64,000 nucleotides of DNA from assembly GCF_040712315.1 (NCBI RefSeq), contig NC_134013.1:88914001-88978000 (forward strand), in the 5' to 3' direction. The DNA comes from Castanea sativa (taxonomy: Eukaryota; Streptophyta; Magnoliopsida; Fagales; Fagaceae). Below, in pieces: positions 12,701 to 23,546 of the stretch (the stretch's first letter is position 1; every line of letters starts with the position of its first letter). Both the position numbers and the translations under genes were made by a program. The notes under the pieces were generated by a model. That model worked only from the letters and a program-made list of their open reading frames with translations, was not told where the DNA came from and did not search any database.

Positions 12701-15302
12701 CACCAAACTTGCACTTAAAAATAAAGACGGTCACTCTATAAGTATAAGTGTTTGTGAGGTGTAGGGGTAAAAGCTGAGATTTAAGTCTCTAAAAAGGAAT
12801 TTCACACACATATATACTTAAATTATATTAAAGTGGAATTTCTATATTGTATATATATATAAAAAAAAAAAAAGACGGGCGAATGAGGCACATTATACAT
12901 GATCTTAATATGCATTCATTTCATCTCATTTTGTTAGGGCCGTTTAGAAAAATCAATTTTTTTATAGGACTATAATATAATTTATTGTATTTTATTTAAA
13001 ACAGGTACAAGTTTTTAAAACTATTATCCTTAGGTGAAAGAATAGTATTAACTTTTTAAATAAAAGGGAAAGATATGTCAAGAAATTTAATTATTGACTT
13101 TTCACAAATAACTTCATTTTGAGACCTCCCAATATACAATAAAGGACTAACAGTTTCACAAGGGAGTATCATTTATCCTATTTAAAAAAAAGAATAATGC
13201 TAGGGACACAATAATTCTACAATATTTTCAATTTAGCATGTCAATTTACACATGAGACTACCGCAATCCCAAATTTAATTTTTTTAATGACATGGATAAT
13301 AAAGAATTGTTACTGATTTTAATTTGAGCTCATCACTTAAATTATTTTCTTATCCACCAATGATAGTCAGTAACAACTTGTCATTTAGTATTTGTTGTGA
13401 AATATTGTGTAACTAGTATCTCTCAAAATAATATGTATTATTAACTCCATGCAATTATGACTATTTGCTCTTTATAGAAGCCATACCTCTGTAAATGTAG
13501 TGGGCGGTATACTCCCACAATCTGCAAGAACATCCAAAGCAGTCAAGCCTGCCATATTTGTGAGTTTTAAATCAATTCTCTTGTCCCAAGTGAGAGAAAC
13601 CACAACTTTAGGATGCAGGTTCATCGATGCCAAATGCACAGCTGTGTTTCCACCATTGTCTTTTGCATTTAAAAGCTTCTCAAGCTTTGGGTTTCTTAGT
13701 ATGTTCTTTACCACAACGTCTTTTCCACTCTTAGCTGCAACGTGAAGAATATTTTGGCCCTCTTTGTTTAGCAACTCCGTTGGATCAGGCCACTGTTCTT
13801 CGAGCAACACGTTGACTACATTTACATGTCCATTTTTACATGCTGCGTGAATTGGAAAGTCACCCTTTGTACTCCTTTCAAGGGTGCTTTGCCTAGAATA
13901 GTGTAGCAGAAATTGAACACCCTCAAGATAACCTTTGGATGCTGCAAAATATAGCGGAGTCTTCCCTTTTTCATCTCTTATGTGGAATAGAACTTGCTTC
14001 GTCTTGGCTATTTCTTCCAACATATCTAAATTAAAAATAAAATAAAATAAAATAATTATTTTAGTGAAAACAAAATTTAAAAGACTAATTAAAATAGAAG
14101 CTTAATGCCATGGGTACAACATTTTTTACAACTGCTGTTGTGGTTGGAGCAATATCTTTTTCTTTTGGATTCATCATTGAGTCATTGACACCAATTTTAT
14201 TATGCATCAATTATAACATATTATAGCAATAATTGTAAAAAAAAGTTATGAAAAATATTATATTATCTTATTGAAAATAGAATAGCAAGTAATTGATAAT
14301 GCTCGAGCCGACAGTACCTAAACTTCTTTGCAAAATGACAGCATAAATGGGGGATTCTCTTCGAGGCCTGCCAATCAACTTATCATTTCCATCTACAAGC
14401 TCTAGTAGACGCCGAAGAATATCTTTATTGCCAGTTTCAGCAGCGAGACAAAATGGAGATACACCTTCTTCATTCAAATAGTATGCCGTTTCTGAATCTT
14501 TCGAGAGCAAATATTCCACCTCAGCCAGACCATCAGCAATGACAGCCTCATGTAGGGCTGTGTTTCCTACCTGATTCTGCATTCGTAGTAACTGCATATC
14601 ATCGTTATATTCATAAGCAAGACTAGGCCCTTCTAAAGGGTTTCCGGATGTTTGTTTGCCAGAGTCAACTGTGAGAACTTTTAGTACGTCAAGTTTTCCA
14701 CGTTTGGCAGCAACATGAAGTGCAGTGTCACCTATGATGTTTCTCCTCGTAAGAAGGGAGGGATGATGATCAATGATGTCTTTAGCTATCTTTTTGCTAC
14801 CAAAGCTTGCCGCCTCGTGAAGCAAGGAATTTCCTGACGGGCTCGTTCGATCTAAAATGTCTTTTTCTGTTGAAATCCGTTGCAGTGTATTTCTAAAGGC
14901 ATCAATATCATCTTCTTTTACAGCTTCATACAAGGTAGGATCCATCAAATTATATGCCCCATAATCCGGAACCACCTTCTTAAGATCAATCGGATGTTTC
15001 GGTTTCTCCTCTGTGGAATGTTCCGGTCGTTTGAAGTAATGGGAGACGAATTCATCGAAGATGCCTTGGCAGGCGGCGGCGGGGTAGACGCAGCAGCAGC
15101 AGTTGCTGACTATTATGCAGCAGTTGCTGACTATTATACAGCAAAAAATGCAAGATTCCCAGCAAGATTCCCGGCAAGACTCCAAGCGTTTAACTATGGA
15201 ACCCAAGCATAGGAAGATGTAACGGGGCCAGCCTGTTTCTCTCCTAGATCCTCGCTCAATTAACTTTTTCGTAAAATTAGAAGGCTCAACAAGTCTCCCC
15301 AT
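9721..15302 (-). CDS. ACD6-like ankyrin-repeat membrane protein with PGG domain
   Basis: Three exons read on the minus strand: 14318-15302, 13487-14025 and 9721-10398. Both introns are GT-AG and keep phase; the joined frame is 2202 nt, 733 aa, without stops. The ATG at 15302 is the first after an in-frame TGA about 30 bp upstream. Residues 1-120 are cysteine-rich and unusual. Ankyrin repeats follow: GNSLLHEAASFG (~157), GDTALHVAAKRG (~191), GNTALHEAV (~246), VSPFCLAAETGN (~281), then in exon 2 GKTPLYFAASKG, GDFPIHAACKNGH, GQNILHVAAKSG and GNTAVHLAS. Exon 3 carries the PGG domain (LTVPGG) and four hydrophobic segments. Family members such as Arabidopsis ACD6 act at the plasma membrane in salicylate-linked immunity and cell death; this role is inferred from family only. 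Intron 2 (10399-13486) is enlarged by repeats. The gene looks intact. Confidence 0.85.
11608..11806. repeat. 98-bp tandem duplication
   Basis: Two head-to-tail copies start ATATCCAAGT at 11608 and 11706. Each ends with a T-run and TATCTTAGATGTATTTGGTA-like sequence. It lies inside intron 2 of the ankyrin gene. Confidence 0.75.
12338..12491 (+). mobile_element. tRNA-derived SINE, family S1 copy 1
   Basis: An A-box-like TGGTGCAGTGGTCA and a B-box-like GGGATTCAAGTC sit about 40 bp apart, the layout of a tRNA-type RNA polymerase III promoter. The 3' end TCTATCTTGTAT runs into an A tail. The direct repeat AATACACAATTT flanks it on both sides (12325-12336 and 12494-12505). Other copies are at 12725-12855 (decayed) and 49708-49850. 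Confidence 0.8.
12725..12855 (+). mobile_element. SINE family S1 copy 2, decayed
   Basis: The segment is collinear with 12360-12490 (GGTCACTCTATAAGTATAAG, GAGATTTAAGTCTCT, TTTCACACACATATATACTT). The 5' A-box end is lost and the tail has turned into a TA microsatellite. It lies in intron 2 of the ankyrin gene. Confidence 0.65.
13197..13420. mobile_element. MITE-like element
   Basis: The ends AATGCTAGGGACACAATAAT and, inverted, ATATTGTGTAACTAGTATCT are loosely complementary. The middle carries the CAGTAACAACTTGTCATTTAG..TTGTTGTGAAATATTGTG motif shared with family B MITEs at 57007-57165. It is non-coding. Confidence 0.5.
14026..14317 (-). other. intron 1 of the ankyrin/PGG gene
   Basis: A 292-bp GT-AG intron. 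The donor is TTTAG|GTACTG (14318/14317) and the acceptor TTTAATTTAG| (14026). Splicing interrupts a codon after its first base, and the rejoined frame runs straight into LEEIAKTKQ. The reading frame through the donor is open for only about 16 more codons, which supports splicing here. Confidence 0.75.
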
Positions 15303-15587
15303 GAAACCTGCAAGTCTCCCCTTAAATCAATTGAACTCATACAGGATTTTGCTTATACTGTGCAAGTGTGTACTGTATAGTGCTATAACTCTATAAGGTA
15401 TCTCTTGCCTCGGCCATGTAATGCTAGCCAATCTCCCAGCGATAGCAACCCCTTCCGAATTTTCTCCCAGCAATACCCAGTTCCATTATGTAGTACTTTT
15501 GCTTCACGCGCGCTTGCACATATACGCACATGCAGATATAGATATACTTCTTTTAATAGTTATAAGAAATTATATATAGAGGGCGTT

Positions 15588-15838
15588 TGGATCCAAGTCT
15601 AGCGTCCACGTCCGCGTTTTAGTTTTTTTTTTTTTTTTTAACCCAGCCGCAAGGTTGGACTTTTCAGCCATGAACAGTGCACAAATGTACTGTTCATGGG
15701 TCTCACAAATTTTACTTTTCAGCAACTTTTTCATTAAAAATGGGTCACACGGTACTATTCACACATTTAAAAATTATTTTGCTACAGTGTTTTCAGTTTT
15801 CAATTTCAGCAAAATAAGTTCTATCCAAACGGACCTTA
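15588..15838. mobile_element. MITE, family C copy 1
   Basis: The terminal inverted repeats are GGGCGTTTGGATCCAA at the left and CTATCCAAACGGACC at the right. The interior has TTTTCAGCCATGAACAGTGC and TTTGCTACAGTGTTTTCAG. Related copies are at about 24640-25095, 59655-59880 and 63290-63500. It lies just upstream of the ankyrin gene. Confidence 0.7.
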
Positions 15839-15873
15839 TATAGTTGAACCATTATAAATGAAAAAGAAAACTC

Positions 15874-17167
15874 TTAGGTTTTGTTTGGTTGGAACGTTAA
15901 AAAAAGTAGAATGATAGAAAATGTAAAAATGATAGAAAATATAGTTTGTATGAATTTACTGTCATGCCTCTCATAGATAAAAAAAGTAACTAATTGGAAA
16001 AAGACAAAAAACTAAAGAAGGAAATTAAAATAATAAAAAAAAGGGGGGGAAAGAGTTTACACGTAATGGCGTGTATCAAAAAAATAAATGACAAAACAGA
16101 AAAGAAAGCAAAGAAAAGGAAAAAAAAAATACAAAAACTATGAATAGTAGAAAACCCAGCACATTAGCATAGGGGTGTTTTTTGTCCAAACATTTTTTTT
16201 TTCATGTTTTCTTCCCAATTTGGGGAGAAAACTGTGGGGGTAAAGTAGATAAAATATTTATTTGGGCCTTGGGCCTGATTTGGCTGTGTAAGTCTGTCCG
16301 AGCAGAGCTTTTGAAGCCCACAAGCCAGTGCACACTACGAGAGGTGGAGGAGTCGTCCGAGGAAGAGTACCTCTTCGGACGGGCCCAGTAAAGGTCATGG
16401 GACATACCAAGGGGTTTAGAGACAGAATTCCGGAAGATCTATTGGGTAAATGCGTGATCCACGCAGTGGTTGGAAGGAAGAACGTGTGAGAAATATTAGA
16501 GGAGAAAAAGCTGCTACCACCACATTAAAAACCCTGCACCTACTTCCCTGGCCGCATTAATGGGGAAATGACCTCTGAGCAGTGAGGTTCAGCTTTCCAG
16601 CTGGTATTTGGAGGTTTAAAGAAGGTGCGGGATAGGACAAGTATCTGGGGAAGAGATTGGTAATGCACGTTAAAGAAAGAAGGAAGAAGAAGATGGATAC
16701 AAGAGAAGAAGAGAGATATAAAAGAGAGGGGAGGGCAAAAGGAAAGGGGGATCGGATACTAAAACTGTATTTGTAATATTGTTCTTAAAAGAAAGAAAAA
16801 CAACACAGGTTGTCCTCGGCTTATGTCCGAGGAGAGATTCTTTGCTGTTCTCAGCTATTAAATACGCGGATAATGACTAGATTCCTTTTTCCAACATCCA
16901 CAGTCTAGGTTTCAAGCCCACACTCTACAAATTTTTATTGTATAAGGCCCTTTGGGCCTGAGTCCACCTAGCGATTGGACCGGGTATAATTATGCACTTA
17001 CAAAAATATTTTGGTGGGTTTGGGGAGAAAATACCCAGGCCCCACAATTTTTTTCCTCTCTTTCTTCCAATCAAACACCCACTAAAAACATCATCTTTCC
17101 ACTTTTCTCTCCTTTTTTTTTTTTTTTCATGCTCCCTAAAATCATCCCAATCAAACGTACCCTTAAC
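15874..17167. mobile_element. MITE-like element split by a solo LTR
   Basis: The left arm (TTAGGTTTTGTTTGGTTGGAA, followed by A-rich AGTAGAATGATAGAAAAT) and the right arm (ATCTTTCCACTTTTCTCTCC .. CCCAATCAAACGTACCCTTA) are imperfect inverses of each other. This suggests one TIR element interrupted by the LTR at 16233-17002. Confidence 0.5.
16233..17002 (+). repeat. solo Gypsy-type LTR
   Basis: A 770-bp LTR with termini TGTGGGGGTAAAG and ..TGCACTTACA. The flanking 5-mers AAAAC and AAAAT (16228-16232 and 17003-17007) differ at one base. A TATA motif (GAGATATAAAAGAG, about 16706-16719) precedes the R-U5 part. There is no primer site or internal region. Its style and CTTACA end resemble the solo LTR at 50229-51025. 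Confidence 0.7.
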
Positions 17168-17383
17168 TTGCTTCCTCCTTCCTTTGCCTATTAAAACTGC
17201 TCCCTATAGGTTTGGTCCCATTAATTTTCAATATAAAATTCCAAGATTATCTTTATCTCTTGCATTCAATTCTTAGGATTCTATTATTACTTGATGCTTA
17301 ATGCTTATTGTAATTAATTAAGAAATATCGTCAAATTATGCGAAAATAATTGGGTATTGAAAGCAAATATAAATGTAGGGTTT

Positions 17384-17659
17384 GATAAACCCAATATACC
17401 CAATAGGTTTGGGAATTTTAATTAGCAATATACCCAATTGATTTGGGAATTTTAATTAGCTAATTGGACAATTGATTGGAGGTTTATATCATGAAGTATT
17501 AAGGGATTAATGGTTGGTTTTGTGGTCGTAACTTTGAAGTGCCAAAAACCCAAATTTTAAAATTGGGAACTTTCATTATGTACTTATATATGATTGGGTG
17601 GAACCTATTTGGATAAATTATTATTATTATTATTGTTGTTGTTGTTGTTGTTGTTGTTG
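17384..17659. repeat. short tandem duplication and (ATT/GTT)n microsatellite
   Basis: AATATACCCAAT..TTTGGGAATTTTAATTAGC is present twice in tandem (about 17390-17460). An (ATT)n-(GTT)n microsatellite follows at 17619-17659. No gene is seen between 17168 and 17720. Confidence 0.75.
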
Positions 17660-17727
17660 AGATAGTTAGAAATATTTACATATTATATATGTTGCTCCTG
17701 CAACTTGAACCTACTCCTCTAAACACT

Positions 17728-18199
17728 TATGGCTTGTTTGGTAGCCAAGTTCAAACAACGATTTTTAGTTTTTAAACATTGAAAATTGTGGGGCAAAAAA
17801 AAAAGAAAACATTTTTGGTATGAGTGTTTTATTATGTGTGTTTAGTTACAGTTATCAAATTAGGGTGTTTAAAACATGTATTTTGAATACTCATCCATAC
17901 CAGTTTTTAGTTTTCAAGTAACATTACTAAATGGCATTTTCGTAAATAAGTAGAAATCTATGGGAATCATTTGACAAGACCTAACATAACTACAACTCTC
18001 TCTCTCTCTCTCGCAACACGCCTCATCTTTTTTTTTTCTTTCTTTTTCTCCCATCTCTTTCACACTTCCTTCTCTCTTCACTTTTAGATTTCTTCATCTC
18101 TCTCTTCACCTCCATTACTTCTCTCTCTCTCCAAATCACAGCAAGATCATTAGGAAAAACCAAAGTAGATAAAAAAAAAAATACAACATCACTGATTAG

Positions 18200-18242
<43 letters not shown>

Positions 18243-18590
18243 AGCCCAAATTGCTTCACATCTCTCTCTTCCTGGTTTTTTTTTTTTTTTTTTTTTCCGA
18301 AAAGGATTTGTTAGTTTTTTAGAAGAGTAAGGAGAGTGGGTTCCTGGGTTTTTTTTTTTAGTAAATGATTGTGGTTTTTATAATTTTTTTTAAGAGGAGG
18401 AATAATGAATTTTCTGGAAAGGAAGAAGAGAGCAAAGGAAGAAGAAGAACCGAAGAAGACCAAACGAAAATAATGGGAAATTACCTCTCCTCTAATAGAT
18501 ATTAATAAAAAAATTGTATATGTCAAAAATTTACCACTTAAAAAAAAAATACATACACGTACCAAATACAAAATTATGTTTTATCACATT
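17728..18590. mobile_element. unclassified MITE-like and low-complexity stretch
   Basis: GGCTTGTTTGGTAGCCAAG near the left and ACGTACCAAATACAAAA near the right resemble weak inverted ends. Inside are CT-rich runs, a long A run (18200-18240) and a T run (18279-18297). The predicted frames here are homopolymer artefacts. Confidence 0.4.
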
Positions 18591-18659
18591 TTAAAATATG
18601 TTGTTTGAAGATGCTATGTTGTTTGTCAGATGCATGTTAGCGTGTGTGTGAGTCTAGAG

Positions 18660-18955
18660 AATAAGTTTTTAAATAATTTTTAATAGGGTCAAGATATAGG
18701 ATACAATGATGGGAGGCCAACCTCAAGGTTGAACAATCTTGGGTGCCTATCACCTTCCCAAAAGCGTACCTTAACTCCGAATTCAAACTCTAGTAATATG
18801 ATCAAAGGTCCTTTCTTGAAAGGACGCTATATTCATGGTTCCTAGATCATATAACTAGGCGGCGACTCCATTGACCCTCTCTCCCTTGCCCACACGCGAT
18901 TATTGGCGTCATGGGCTCCCTTGGTCGCGTTTGAACATTCGCGAAGTGTTGGCAC
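18660..18955. other. probable retroelement junk, no gene
   Basis: This higher-GC stretch borders the truncated Gypsy pol and contains GGCGACTCCATTGACCCTC. It encodes nothing I recognise. It may mark the deletion or rearrangement breakpoint that removed the integrase and 3' LTR of Gypsy element 2. Confidence 0.4.
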
Positions 18956-18959
18956 TGGT

Positions 18960-19560
18960 TGCATGCTTTGTCGAGGTCATATGACAAAGCGAGCAACTCT
19001 GATTTGTACCTTCTGTGCTTCATTCCTGTCTTCTGGAAGTTGTCCTTCTTTCAAGTAACGGACGATAGGAGCCATCCATTCATCTTGTTCCTGTATCTTT
19101 ATCACTTGTTCTCCCTCAGTGCTGGGTTGTTCCCTTGTTTCTATGCATGCATAACTCAGGAGATATGCCATGTCTGTCTGATGAGGCTAGTTGTGCTAAG
19201 AAATCAGCTTCAACATTCTTTGCATGAGGGATTTGTTGGAACTCAACATTATCGAAGTACTGTAGGAGTTCTTGGACGATCTTCTGATACTTCTGCATTC
19301 TTTCTTCCTTCACTTCATAATCTCCTTTTACCTGGCCAATTATAAGCTGATAGTCGGCTTGGACGATGAGGGTCTTGGCTTCAAGTGCTCTTGCAAGACT
19401 CAATCCTGTAAGAAGTGCTTCATACTCAGCTTCATTGTTGGTTTCTAGGAACTGCAATTTGATCGCGTACTTCAGGATGTCTCCTTTTGGTGATATGAGT
19501 ACCACACCTTCTCCTCCAGATTTCTTGGTGGCGAACCCATCTGTTTAGACCGTCCATGCC
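18960..19560 (-). pseudogene. Gypsy element 2 RNase H domain, decayed
   Basis: The minus-strand frame 19116-19505 has the Gypsy RNase H signatures ETNNEAEYEALLTGL, VQADYQLIIGQV and HAKNVEADFLAQLAS. The frame 18977-19171 continues with the linker that normally joins RNase H to integrase (PIVRYLKEGQLPEDRNEAQK). The integrase that should follow to the left is absent apart from a possible CNQCQHFANV zinc-finger-like scrap near 18950. It is broken by frameshifts and cannot act alone. Confidence 0.85.
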
Positions 19561-19883
19561 TTCTTTTGGGGCTCTTCTAATACTTGATGATAAGTGAATT
19601 CTGTAATGAAATCAGCGAGGACTTGGACTTTGATTGCTACTTGAGGCCGATATTCTATGTCGAACTATCCAAGCTCTATAGCCCATTGGACGAGGCGCAC
19701 TACTGCATCTATCTTGTTCATTATTTTTCTTATCGGTTGGTCTATCTTGACGATGGTGGGATGTGCTTGAAAGTAATGGCGTAATTTTCTAGAGGCAACT
19801 ACTAAAGCGAAGGTGATCTTCTCTAGCCTTGGTTAATTCGCTTCAACTTCTTGAAATGCTTGGATGGTATAGTACGCCGACCT

Positions 19884-21275
19884 CTACACATCTTCCTCTT
19901 TCCTGATCAATGCCGAGCTTACTCCCGTATTAGATACTACCAAATAGAGATGTAGCTTCTCTCCTGTGACTGAAGGGCTTAACAATGGCGGCTGTGCTAG
20001 GTATTCTTTTAGTTTCATCAGGGCTTCTTCACATTTGTCAGTCCAATGAAAGGCTTTGTTCAAGACTTTGAAAAAGGGTAGGCACTTGTCTGTCGCTCGA
20101 GAGATGAATCTATTCAGGGCTGCAACTTTTCCTGTTAAGTTCTGTACTTCTTTCACTGTCTTTGGGGATTTTATCTCCATTATTGCATTTATCTTGTCTG
20201 GATTAGCCTCTATGCCCCGTTCAGATACCATGAATCTCAAGAACTTCCCTGATGGAACAGCAAAAACACATTTTGTTGGGTTTAGCTTCATTTTATACTT
20301 ATGTAGTGTGTTGAAGGTTTCCCTCAGGTCATCCAGGTGGTTTGCCTCATCATTACTCTTCAATAGCATATCATCTACATATACTTCCACATTTCTGCCT
20401 ATCTGATGAGAGAACATGTGGTTCATCAAACTCTGGTATGTGGCCCCAGCATTCTTCAATCCAAAAAGTATCACCTTATAACAGTATAACCATTGGCTAG
20501 TGATGAATGCGGTCTTCTCTTGATCCTTTTTATCCATTATGGTCAAATTGTAGCTGGAGAAGGCATCCACGAAGCTTAAGATCTTGTGTCTGGCAATTGA
20601 ATCTACCAGTTGGTCGATCCTAGAAAAGGGGAAGCTATCTTTTGGGCATGCCTTGTTGAGATCTGTGAAGTCGACACACATCCTCTACTTACTGTTATTC
20701 TTCTTTACAATCACTATGTTGGTTAGCCACTCAAGGTAGAACACTTCCCTTATGAAGCCTGCCTCTAGGAATTTCTCAACCTCTTCTGCTATTGCCTTAT
20801 TGCGTTCTAGTAAAAATATTCTTCATCTCTGCTGCATTGGTTTGCACTCCAGATTAACATTGAGACGGTGCTAGATGACTCTTCTTTCGATTGCTAGTAT
20901 ATCCTTGTACTTCCAAGTGAAAACATCCTGGTTCTCTCTTAGGAAGTTTATTATCTTCATCTTCTTTGAGGTTGAAAGCGCTGAACCCATCTTGAAGACT
21001 TTGGACAGATCTCCAAGGATGACCTTTGCTTCTTGTGGCACCTCTGACGGTTCGAGGATTGGTTCAAGCTCGTCTATCATCCACGTGTGGTTTTCCCCTA
21101 ATGTTAGGGCAGCTTGATAGCACTCTCTTGTGAGGACTTGGTCTCTTCTGATTTCCTCTATACCATGGGCTGTAGGGAATTTCACCTTAAAATAATAGGT
21201 CAACGTCGTTGCTTTCAACTTGTTGTGCATTGGTCGTCCAAGGATGACGTTGTACGTCGATAGGCAATCTACCAT
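19884..21275 (-). pseudogene. Gypsy element 2 reverse transcriptase, decayed
   Basis: The minus-strand frame 19884-20681 carries Gypsy RT motifs: MCVDFTDLNKACPKDSFPF, LSFVDAFSSYN, the YVDD active-site box in VEVYVDDMLLKS, LNPTKCVFAV and the FHWTDKCEEA connection region. The frame 20871-21275 is the protease-RT linker (YNVILGRPMHNKLKA). A frameshifted gap near 20690-20870 separates them. These pol motifs are typical of Tat-lineage plant Gypsy elements. Confidence 0.9.
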
Positions 21276-21328
21276 GAGGAAATCAATCTCCTTAGAGACT
21301 TGTGCTGGATAAGTGCTTGCGATTATGG

Positions 21329-21589
21329 TTAGCTTAACATGCCTTTGGGAATAACCCTGTCCCCGGTGAAACTTACCAATGGGGAAGTGAATGGTCGAAG
21401 CCTCTCTTTGTTCAGCTTCATTTGTTGGAAGGGTGGCAGATATATGATGTCTGATAAGCTTCCATTGTCTACTAGTACCCGATACATGTTAAATTCTTCC
21501 ATCTTGAGCATTATTACCAGTGGATCATCATGGGTCTGTCTAAAGTCCTTCTCGGAAAAGTCGATGTTCGGTTCTCTGCATCTAAGCAC
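21329..21589 (-). pseudogene. Gypsy element 2 aspartic protease fragment
   Basis: The minus-strand frame includes DDPLVIMLKMEEFNMYRVLV followed by DNGSLSDIIYLP. The D-N-G-S stretch matches the catalytic D-[ST]-G-S position of retroviral-type proteases with N at the second place, which is common in plant Tat elements. It sits between gag and RT as expected. Confidence 0.8.
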
Positions 21590-22976
21590 TTTTGAAGATG
21601 GGAACTACGAGTGTACGCTGTTCACTTCTCTTGCATACACCCTCTTTAGTGATTTGGAGGATCCTCCCGCTACCAATGCTCATGAGATCATCTTTATTTC
21701 TCCTGTGGGGGCTTTATTGCTCCCTATCTCTGGCTCCCTTTCCTTCTCGTCCCTCTATTGTCTTCTATACAGCTCCGTTCTTCGTACAAACTTCTGTAAT
21801 TTTCCTTGACGGATTAGGGTTTCTACTTGATCCTTTAGATGCCTGCATTCATTAGTACAGTGCACGTGGTCCTGGTGAAATCTACAGTAATTGCTTTATC
21901 TCTTACTTCTACTAGAGCGTAAATGAGTCTGGGCCATTGCAGAGAAGGTTCGTCCTTTATTTGCATCAATACTTGCTCGATAGGCATCACTAAGGGAGTG
22001 AAGCTAATAAACTTAGGCCTTCAATCTCGAAGGTTCTTCTTTTTGTCCAATGCATGCCCAGTGCCTTGTCTCTCCTTCTTCCTGTCAGGGTTGTGGCTGG
22101 CTCCTTCGTCTTGTTTCCTTTTGGTCGTCACACCTTCAGCAGTCACAACATCCTCTGCATTCATATATTTTTGGGCCTTGTGAAGTAGTTCTGCCACTGT
22201 TTTCAACAGACTCTTGGTGATTGAGAAGAAGAAATCTCCTGGTAGCAACCCTGCTTGGAAGGTCGTTAGGATGACTTGATCTTCCACTTCGTCCACCTCC
22301 AGCAATTCTTTACTGAAGCGCGTCACATATTGCCTCAGTGATTCTCCCTCTACTTGGCGTATGTTGAAATGACGAACAAAACGTTTGTTGAGCTGCTCGA
22401 AGTTGGCAATAGTGCTCGAGGGTATCTTGCCAAACCACACCCTAGCTGCGCATTTCAACATTGTTGGGAAGACCCTGCACATTACTTTGTCTAGGGTCAT
22501 CTGCAAAAGCATCAAAGTTTTGAACAACTTGATGTGATCCAAGAGATCTCTTGAGCCATCAAAGGATTACAGCTAGGGAAGGCGAAACTTTGGTGGGAGT
22601 GAACGGTTCAACACTTCAGTTGTAAATGGTGAATCCGTCTTTTGAATCATTCCATCTAAGTTCTCTACAACTCTCTCTTTTACCACATTCCTGTGCTCAT
22701 CCATCTCCCTCATGCTTCGAAGCTAGCTCTCCATTCTGGACAAATTTTCTTCTTACATTCTCGTCCTCCTATTGGCCTGACTATCCGTTCCTTCCTCATT
22801 ATGATTTCCTTAGATCCTCTGACGCTTTTCTTCATTCTGATTCTCCATAGTCTGTTGTCATTCCTCATTCTGGGATTCAACGGCTCTCCTTAGTTCTTCA
22901 ATCTGGTGAGTCACTTCTTCTAAGCTAGCCATTAAGGCTTGAATTTGTTGTCCAGCTTGTTCGGAATCCATCTCGT
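21590..22976 (-). pseudogene. Gypsy element 2 gag, decayed
   Basis: The frame 22021-22542 contains MCRVFPTMLKCAARVWFGKI and FVRHFNIRQ. Toward 21790-21900 lies YCRFHQDHVH..NEC, the degenerate gag zinc-binding motif. The likely start is ATG at about 22974 (MDSEQAGQQIQALMAS), 70 bp inside the primer site. Several stops interrupt the N-terminal third. Confidence 0.85.
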
Positions 22977-23030
22977 GTTACAAGGTTCTCTTTTGTCACT
23001 TAGGGAAGATGGCTTGAATAATCAGCGTTA

Positions 23031-23046
23031 CCCACAGATGGCGCCA
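23031..23046 (-). other. primer-binding site of Gypsy element 2
   Basis: It reads TGGCGCCATCTGTGGG on the minus strand, next to the LTR end at 23050. This is the same core as in Gypsy elements 1 and 3, with one base change. Confidence 0.75.
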
Positions 23047-23049
23047 AAT

Positions 23050-23543
23050 TGATGTTGCGAAAAATCACCAAGTTGAGGACCTCGTCTCACTGGATGGACG
23101 ATCTCGTGGTTGGTCATGTCTTCGGTGAAAACCTACAAGAAAACTTGGGAAAGAAGTGTAATACACCGATATAGTGTTTGCCAAAAACACTTCGATACTT
23201 AAGTCAAAAAGGGAGAAAATTGTTTAGAGAGAAATTCACTTGGAGTGGTTTTTGGATGAGTATTTGTGTGTACTTTTAGATTTTCTTGTTCCTTTATTTT
23301 ATAGTTGTTCCTCACCTTAATGGACAATGAATGTCCGTATTTATGCTCAACAACTAGTATGTTATCAATAAGAGCTCTGAAGTGCACAGCTCACTTATTA
23401 CCGTTACTCCGTCCATTACGTTTCATCATCAATGCGCATAATAAATATGTAATGCTTGCTGGGATCATCATTAAAGGGAATGACAATCCCATGTTTTCTT
23501 TTGACTCATCAAAAACCATGTGTTGAAATCTGTCGTGTTATCA
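23050..23543 (-). repeat. 5' LTR of Gypsy element 2
   Basis: A 494-bp LTR. On the minus strand it begins TGATAACACGAC and ends CGCAACATCA, giving TGAT/ATCA ends. A minus-strand TATA-like ACTATAAAATAAA lies at about 23290-23303. No 3' LTR partner is found in the window, so the element is truncated on its left side. Confidence 0.65.
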
Positions 23544-23546
23544 ATA

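Larger units (their letters stand above)
10399..13486 (-). other. intron 2 of the ankyrin/PGG gene, repeat-filled
   Basis: This 3088-bp intron has donor AGAG|GTATGG at 13487/13486 and acceptor TTGCAG| at 10399. It contains a tandem repeat (11608-11806), two SINEs (12338-12491 and about 12725-12855), a MITE (13197-13420) and AT-rich filler. No nested gene was seen. Confidence 0.75.

Noticed and set aside
15405..15602. Plus-strand small ORF upstream of the ankyrin gene
   Set aside because: Lies in the ankyrin gene's probable promoter region with no recognisable protein or splice support.
18023..18259. Poly-Phe/Lys frame
   Set aside because: Homopolymer A/T artefact with no conserved features.
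20056..21855. Plus-strand frames opposite Gypsy element 2
   Set aside because: Antisense shadows of protease, RT and gag; no plant-like motifs.
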